Shown here one piece after another: positions 61,501-64,000 of a stretch of DNA of 64,000 bases. The notes below the pieces were generated by a model. The model searched no databases. It was given only the letters and a program-made list of their open reading frames with translations, and was not told the origin of the DNA. Position 1 is the stretch's first letter, and each line of letters starts with the position of its first letter. The position numbers were made by a program, and so were the translations under genes. This DNA is from Casuarius casuarius (taxonomy: Eukaryota > Chordata > Aves > Casuariiformes > Casuariidae), in contig PTFA01000081.1 of NCBI GenBank assembly GCA_003342895.1, positions 1,949,463 through 2,013,462 of the forward strand. The letters run 5' to 3'.

Positions 61501-63947
61501 GATATCAACACATAATTGCTCATTTTTCTTAGTACTCAAATCTTACTGTTTTGTTCAAAAGAGAGCATAAGTAAAAACATTTTTCAATAAGAGATCTTTG
61601 CATAATTCACTTTTAACACACACAAGTAATTACCTTTCTGAAGATGTGCAGGGCACAGCAAGAAACTGGAACTTCCCTTTTGTCATAACTGCAGCACACC
61701 AAGCAACCAACATTCCCATTACAGCGTGAACAACTGAATGAATAACTTGCTGAGGGTGAATAATTTTTCCTATCAGTGCTAATCGAGAGCATGGTATTGA
61801 TGGCACAACTGCAAATAAAAGCTCAAAGTGAATTTTCGTTTCAAATGTCTAAAATACTTCATTTTAAAAAGATGCCATTGGTACCAAAGAAGCTTTTACA
61901 GTTAGAATCAGTCACTAGATGATAACAAGATCAACAAAGTAACTCGGCTAAAGAGTGTCTCAGCCACGAGACACTCTTGAGCAATTTGGAATGTTCTCTC
62001 CTTTGAAAATCACCATCTTCTCACACGAACAAATCCACTATAGTCATGGTCCTCCCTTTGTCACTGAAGCAATGAGTAAATACAAAGTGCTCACCTTTAC
62101 TTAAAAATAAGCTTTGATAAATTTATTTTTCAATTAATACAGATAATGCACAATGTTAAGTATGTCAAATACAAATCTTTTTAAATGGTCACCCTGTTTA
62201 ATTCAGGTATCATAGCCACTTCATCAATTTATAACCCACCTGCATAAAATTCAACGTTGAAGATGCTTATTACTAGTATCACCACAGACATAAGAAGAAT
62301 ACAAAAGATGACGTAGGAAGTATATAAATCATTGAAAGAATCTAAAATAAGAAAAAAAACAATATCAGATTATAAGAACATGACACAGATACACTAAATA
62401 AGCGAGAACATTTAAGCAGTTAGCAATAATCCACTAGGTGCATAATGGAGAGTCATGTTCAATGGACTCAACTAATTTCATACCAGATCGGCCCAGTTGC
62501 ACAATACTACTGGTTGAAAGCATATTTAAACTTCACAGAAAATACTCTATAACTGAGTTTATCATAAATGAACATTCACAGTTTTGAAGCTCCATTTGAA
62601 AGTTTTTTTTTTTTTTTTTTTAAAAAAAAACTATTGCTGAACTAACACAGCTTCCTGTCATTTAGTAAAAGCTGCAGCCATAGACTCACACTGAAAAGAT
62701 AAGGAATTTTTTACAGAGTAAATTGTTTTTGTTTGGTTGTCTTTCAGGGTTTTGTACTTTCAACGGGAAAAAGAAATCAAGTCTGTCTGCCTTGAGCAGC
62801 TAAATGATCACAGCTATCAAGTTTCCATTAAAACACTTCTCCATTTTCTGTGCTGTGTGTGCACGCACTGCGGGGAAGTTTGGGCTACTTCAGCAATTTC
62901 ATTCGTGATCCAACGCACCGAAGCTAGAGGAGTCTTAGGCTCTCCATGCAAACAGCAGGTGCCCAGGGTGGACAGGGGAAGTGTGTCCAAGCACTTAAAA
63001 CAGAGAACTAAATCATATAGCCTGATTTTTCTCTGAAGGATATACTTACATCAGCTTGCAATAGTTATTTCTACTTAGGGAAAACTAGGGCCTTTATGGT
63101 TATAAGCAACACAGAAATTTGCATTTTAAAGACCAGTTAGAAACGCACAAAGTAAAACTGAAATATCACGTCATAGTCAGTTTATCCCCTTTCTCTGAGT
63201 CCAAAACAACAGAGAAGGGGGAGAAATACAAATGTAAACATAGGGCTGTAAAACTACAAAAAAGTCAAAAGGAATCTGGTCAACTACTGCAGCTAGAACT
63301 ACTTTATTTTACAAACTGATTCAAAATACTAGCCTCAGGTCACTTCACATTGAAACATCATTTCTGTAACAAAGTATTTAGAACAATCTCTGCCATGAGT
63401 AAAAGGAATTAAATGTAAAAGGTAAATGAAAGTGCGCATTCACGTACACCTGTGCAGTGCTTGCAGATACACGCTTTCTTCTCTTTAAAGAGCCACTGAG
63501 CTGTCAGTGAAGATGTGCCTCAGCCTTGTGCAATTAAACACACGAATTTCTACTGCGCATATGCAGCAGTCAGTTTGCATACTTAATTTAGAAACATAGG
63601 GCACACAAACAGCACATGCCAGATCCCCAGGTTTTAAGCGAGTAGTCTCTAGGCAGCGCCCCGTGTTCCAGCAACAGGATAGCTTCAGAACAACCAGCAA
63701 AGGCAGAGCGAGGAGAGCCCCTCCCGGGAAGCAGCGCTCCCCGGCACACGCAGCAGACGGAAGCACTCGAGCGAGCCTCCGCAGCAGGCGGCTCCCACCC
63801 CCCGCCCCGCGGCCCCAGGCACCTACTGGAGACCCAGCGCAGCGGGTGGAAGGGGTCGATGCCGCTGAGGACGACAAAGGCCGCGGTGCAGAGGGGCAGC
63901 AGCAGCACGGACCAGGCGACGGCGGCGGCCACCCTCCAGCCCAGCAC
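45765..63947 (-). CDS. NDC1: NDC1 (TMEM48) transmembrane nucleoporin, coding exons 2-18
   Basis: Seventeen spliced exons on the minus strand translate to a protein that matches vertebrate NDC1 from end to end: 1977 coding bases, 658 residues plus stop, against about 655 residues for the same part of the human protein. Every junction has GT/AG ends and the phases join without a break. Known role of the family: an integral membrane nucleoporin of the pore membrane that anchors the nuclear pore complex and is needed for pore assembly. The N-terminal half (exons 2-8) carries about six hydrophobic membrane segments; exons 9-13 form a Ser/Pro-rich linker; exons 14-18 form the conserved C-terminal domain, which in the family faces the pore scaffold. 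Coding exon 1 (about 19 residues in human) lies to the right of the window. Seen directly: exons, splice sites, stop. Inferred: membrane topology and function, by homology. Confidence 0.97.
46708..46868 (-). CDS. NDC1: NDC1 exon 17
   Basis: 161 bp. Acceptor TTCTCAATTAG, donor GTAAGG. It encodes [40 protein letters not shown] and TTVFGEHL, closely matching human. It ends two bases into an Asn codon. Confidence 0.97.
47803..47903 (-). CDS. NDC1: NDC1 exon 16
   Basis: 101 bp. Acceptor TTTTTTAAAG, donor GTAAAA. It encodes [20 protein letters not shown] and then [14 protein letters not shown], identical to human over nearly its whole length. Confidence 0.97.
49265..49328 (-). CDS. NDC1: NDC1 exon 15
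   Basis: 64 bp. Acceptor TTCTTCTCAG, donor GTAAGC. It encodes [20 protein letters not shown] plus E, identical to human. A near-perfect DNA palindrome lies inside it at 49271-49294. Confidence 0.97.
49271..49294. repeat. Palindrome inside NDC1 exon 15
   Basis: ATGCCCAGATG and its reverse complement CATCTGGGCAT flank a 2-base centre. It encodes the conserved DAQMHIWA. Confidence 0.9.
49548..49577. repeat. Poly(A) run of 30
   Basis: Uninterrupted A30 on the plus strand in NDC1 intron 14. No SINE or gene body precedes it, so it is a simple homopolymer as far as can be seen. Confidence 0.95.
50408..50458 (-). CDS. NDC1: NDC1 exon 14
   Basis: A 51-bp exon with a pure-T acceptor tract ending TTCAG and donor GTAATC. 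It encodes [17 protein letters not shown], identical to human NDC1, at the start of the conserved C-terminal domain. Confidence 0.97.
50734..50852 (-). CDS. NDC1: NDC1 exon 13
   Basis: 119 bp. Acceptor TTCTTTTGTAG, donor GTAGAG. The first part is poorly conserved; the end, [14 protein letters not shown], aligns with human PSVIYSWIQNKREQ. Ends on a codon boundary. Intron 12 on its upstream side is only 134 bp. Confidence 0.94.
50987..51241 (-). CDS. NDC1: NDC1 exon 12 (Ser/Pro-rich linker)
   Basis: 255 bp, the longest exon. Acceptor TTGTCATTAG, donor GTAGAG. The linker is rich in Ser and Pro and ends in the conserved block [14 protein letters not shown]. Compared with my recollection of human NDC1, about nine extra residues fall around the exon 11/12 junction ([11 protein letters not shown] region), typical of drift in an unstructured linker. 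Confidence 0.95.
52342..52497 (-). CDS. NDC1: NDC1 exon 11
   Basis: 156 bp. Acceptor ACTGCTAG, donor GTATCT. It encodes [20 protein letters not shown] and then [17 protein letters not shown], matching human; the tail toward exon 12 diverges. The acceptor has a weak pyrimidine tract, but the frame and homology fix it. Confidence 0.96.
53389..53470 (-). CDS. NDC1: NDC1 exon 10
   Basis: 82 bp. Acceptor TTCTTTGCAG, donor GTAATT. It encodes [15 protein letters not shown], then [11 protein letters not shown], where x is CAN because of the undetermined base at 53414. The human residue is Gln, so the base is probably A or G on the sense strand. Confidence 0.95.
54809..54901 (-). CDS. NDC1: NDC1 exon 9
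   Basis: 93 bp, phase 0 at both ends. Acceptor TTATTTAG, donor GTAACA. It encodes [20 protein letters not shown] and then [10 protein letters not shown], matching the human segment after the last membrane span. Confidence 0.96.
54902..57178 (-). other. NDC1: NDC1 intron 8 (largest)
   Basis: 2277 bp, the largest intron seen. AT-rich, with several lone undetermined bases and a purine-rich stretch at about 56885-56950. No exon or repeat family recognised. Confidence 0.85.
57179..57311 (-). CDS. NDC1: NDC1 exon 8 (sixth membrane segment)
   Basis: 133 bp. Acceptor TATCTGCAG, donor GTTAGT. It encodes [20 protein letters not shown] and [20 protein letters not shown], very close to human. It holds the last predicted membrane segment; the chain then passes to the soluble C-terminal half. 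Confidence 0.97.
57972..58023 (-). CDS. NDC1: NDC1 exon 7
   Basis: A 52-bp exon with acceptor GGGCCCATAG and donor GTAGGT. It encodes [17 protein letters not shown], matching human GYIPKAWISTAMNLHID. The preceding pyrimidine tract is short, but phase on both sides fits only this choice. Confidence 0.95.
58024..59522 (-). other. NDC1: NDC1 intron 6
   Basis: 1499 bp; AT-rich. It contains the perfect hairpin at 58669-58705 followed by a short CA run. Nothing else recognised. Confidence 0.85.
58669..58705. repeat. Perfect 17-bp inverted repeat, 3-base loop
   Basis: The arm ATAGTAAATATGTATAT (58669-58685) pairs without mismatch with ATATACATATTTACTAT (58689-58705). AT-rich, in NDC1 intron 6. Confidence 0.95.
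59523..59631 (-). CDS. NDC1: NDC1 exon 6 (fifth membrane segment)
   Basis: 109 bp. Acceptor TTTTTAG, donor GTAAGT. It encodes [20 protein letters not shown], then [17 protein letters not shown], a near match to human. The pyrimidine tract of the acceptor consists of a TTTG tetranucleotide repeat (see 59639-59655). Confidence 0.96.
59632..60986 (-). other. NDC1: NDC1 intron 5
   Basis: 1355 bp; AT-rich. It starts, seen from exon 6, with a TTTG repeat. Nothing else recognised. Confidence 0.85.
59639..59655. repeat. CAAA tetranucleotide repeat at exon 6 acceptor
   Basis: Four CAAA units; on the gene strand this is TTTG repeated immediately upstream of TTTTTAG, so it forms the pyrimidine tract of the exon 6 splice acceptor. 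Confidence 0.9.
60987..61125 (-). CDS. NDC1: NDC1 exon 5 (fourth membrane segment)
   Basis: 139 bp. Acceptor TTATTTTAG, donor GTAAGA. It encodes [20 protein letters not shown] and then [17 protein letters not shown], nearly identical to human; contains membrane segment 4. It ends on a codon boundary. Confidence 0.97.
61634..61808 (-). CDS. NDC1: NDC1 exon 4 (third membrane segment)
   Basis: 175 bp. Acceptor TTATTTGCAG, donor GTAATT. It encodes [20 protein letters not shown], identical to human over that stretch, followed by membrane segment 3 ([14 protein letters not shown]) and the start of the lumenal loop (VPCTSSE). The loop is more divergent than the flanks. Confidence 0.96.
61951..61978. 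repeat. Perfect 11-bp inverted repeat, 6-base loop
   Basis: AAGAGTGTCTC (61951-61961) pairs with GAGACACTCTT (61968-61978) in NDC1 intron 3. More GC-balanced than the other hairpin. Confidence 0.92.
62240..62341 (-). CDS. NDC1: NDC1 exon 3 (second membrane segment)
   Basis: 102 bp. Acceptor TTATTTTAG, donor GTGGGT. It encodes [12 protein letters not shown], then a hydrophobic run (membrane segment 2), then SIFNVEFYA, all aligning with human NDC1. It ends with one base of the next codon. Confidence 0.96.
62342..63826 (-). other. NDC1: NDC1 intron 2
   Basis: 1485 bp without coding signal. A T19/A9 homopolymer junction occurs at 62603-62630. Short ORFs here (62737-63036 plus; minus reading through the exon 2 donor) show no recognisable product. 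Confidence 0.85.
62603..62630. repeat. T19 followed directly by A9
   Basis: A homopolymer T run abutting an A run, a self-complementary simple sequence in NDC1 intron 2. Probably length-variable. Confidence 0.95.
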
Positions 63948-64000
63948 CTGCGGGAGCAGAGCGTGAGCGGCCGCACGGGGCCCGCCAGCCCTCGGGGGGG
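63640..64000 (-). promoter_or_regulatory. NDC1: CpG-rich 5' end of NDC1
   Basis: GC content and CpG frequency rise sharply over exon 2 and its flanks up to the window edge. Housekeeping vertebrate genes usually have a CpG-island promoter, and exon 1 is expected just to the right. The transcription start is not in the window. Confidence 0.6.
63827..63947 (-). CDS. NDC1: NDC1 exon 2 (first membrane segment)
   Basis: Acceptor ends in CCCGCAG and the donor is GTAGGT. The exon opens in phase 0 with VLGWR, as in human NDC1, followed by a hydrophobic run ([19 protein letters not shown]) that is membrane segment 1, then [10 protein letters not shown]. The donor at 63826 rather than the nearby GTGCCT at 63822 is the one that keeps frame with exon 3, giving WVSNSFNDLY. 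The exon lies in CpG-rich sequence near the gene's 5' end. Confidence 0.95.

Noticed and set aside
63485..63976. 163- and 119-codon minus-strand ORFs at the right edge
   Set aside because: They run through the exon 2 acceptor or donor of NDC1 into intron sequence; only 63827-63947 is coding. The Met at the start of one is not in the NDC1 frame, and the other begins inside the intron/exon 2 boundary.
1..64000. CRISPR array, operon, bacterial features or endogenous virus
   Set aside because: The DNA has spliced vertebrate genes and vertebrate repeats; no regularly spaced repeats, Shine-Dalgarno-led gene clusters or retroviral gene remnants were recognised.

Overview
The window is vertebrate nuclear DNA, almost certainly from a sauropsid and most likely a bird. 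The evidence is an exon-by-exon recognisable nucleoporin gene that is compact for a vertebrate, decayed CR1-type LINE fragments, several old MIR-like (CORE) SINEs, and short ancient repeats carrying phrases typical of bird, crocodile and turtle genomes. The species cannot be fixed from sequence alone. Lone n bases are scattered unevenly, and there are two gaps (12224-12265 and 33611-34575).

Right third (about 45.6-64 kb): NDC1 (TMEM48), a transmembrane nucleoporin, on the minus strand. Seventeen coding exons can be placed with GT/AG splice sites and continuous phase, from the second coding exon (63827-63947) to the stop codon at 45765-45767. The short first coding exon and promoter lie just beyond the right edge, and the CpG-rich 5' end of the gene is at about 63640-64000. 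The visible exons encode 658 residues, close to the human protein once the missing first exon is added.

Middle (about 33.3-35.3 kb): a CpG island interrupted by a 965-bp gap. On its left edge is a minus-strand coding exon ending in a strong splice donor. From its position just downstream of NDC1 on the same strand (the order found around human NDC1) and a weak N-terminal resemblance, I read it as the first coding exon of GLIS1, a Kruppel-like zinc-finger transcription factor. The GLIS1 start codon, 5' UTR and transcription start are probably inside the gap.

Left half (1-33.3 kb): no convincing coding exon. If the GLIS1 call is right, this is part of its first intron. It holds three MIR-like SINEs, two CR1-type LINE fragments, a small palindromic MITE-like element, ancient sauropsid repeats and AT-rich stretches that may include conserved regulatory elements. 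The short ORFs here look like chance.

Between GLIS1 and NDC1 (about 35.3-45.6 kb): intergenic. It has a GC-rich patch at 36.63-37.07 kb, one MIR-like SINE and two exon-like segments of unknown meaning (39172-39309 plus, 41866-41951 minus). I found no CRISPR array, operon, tRNA, rRNA or intact mobile element. No clearly novel system is visible; the most useful leads are the gapped GLIS1 5' end and the two orphan exon-like segments.
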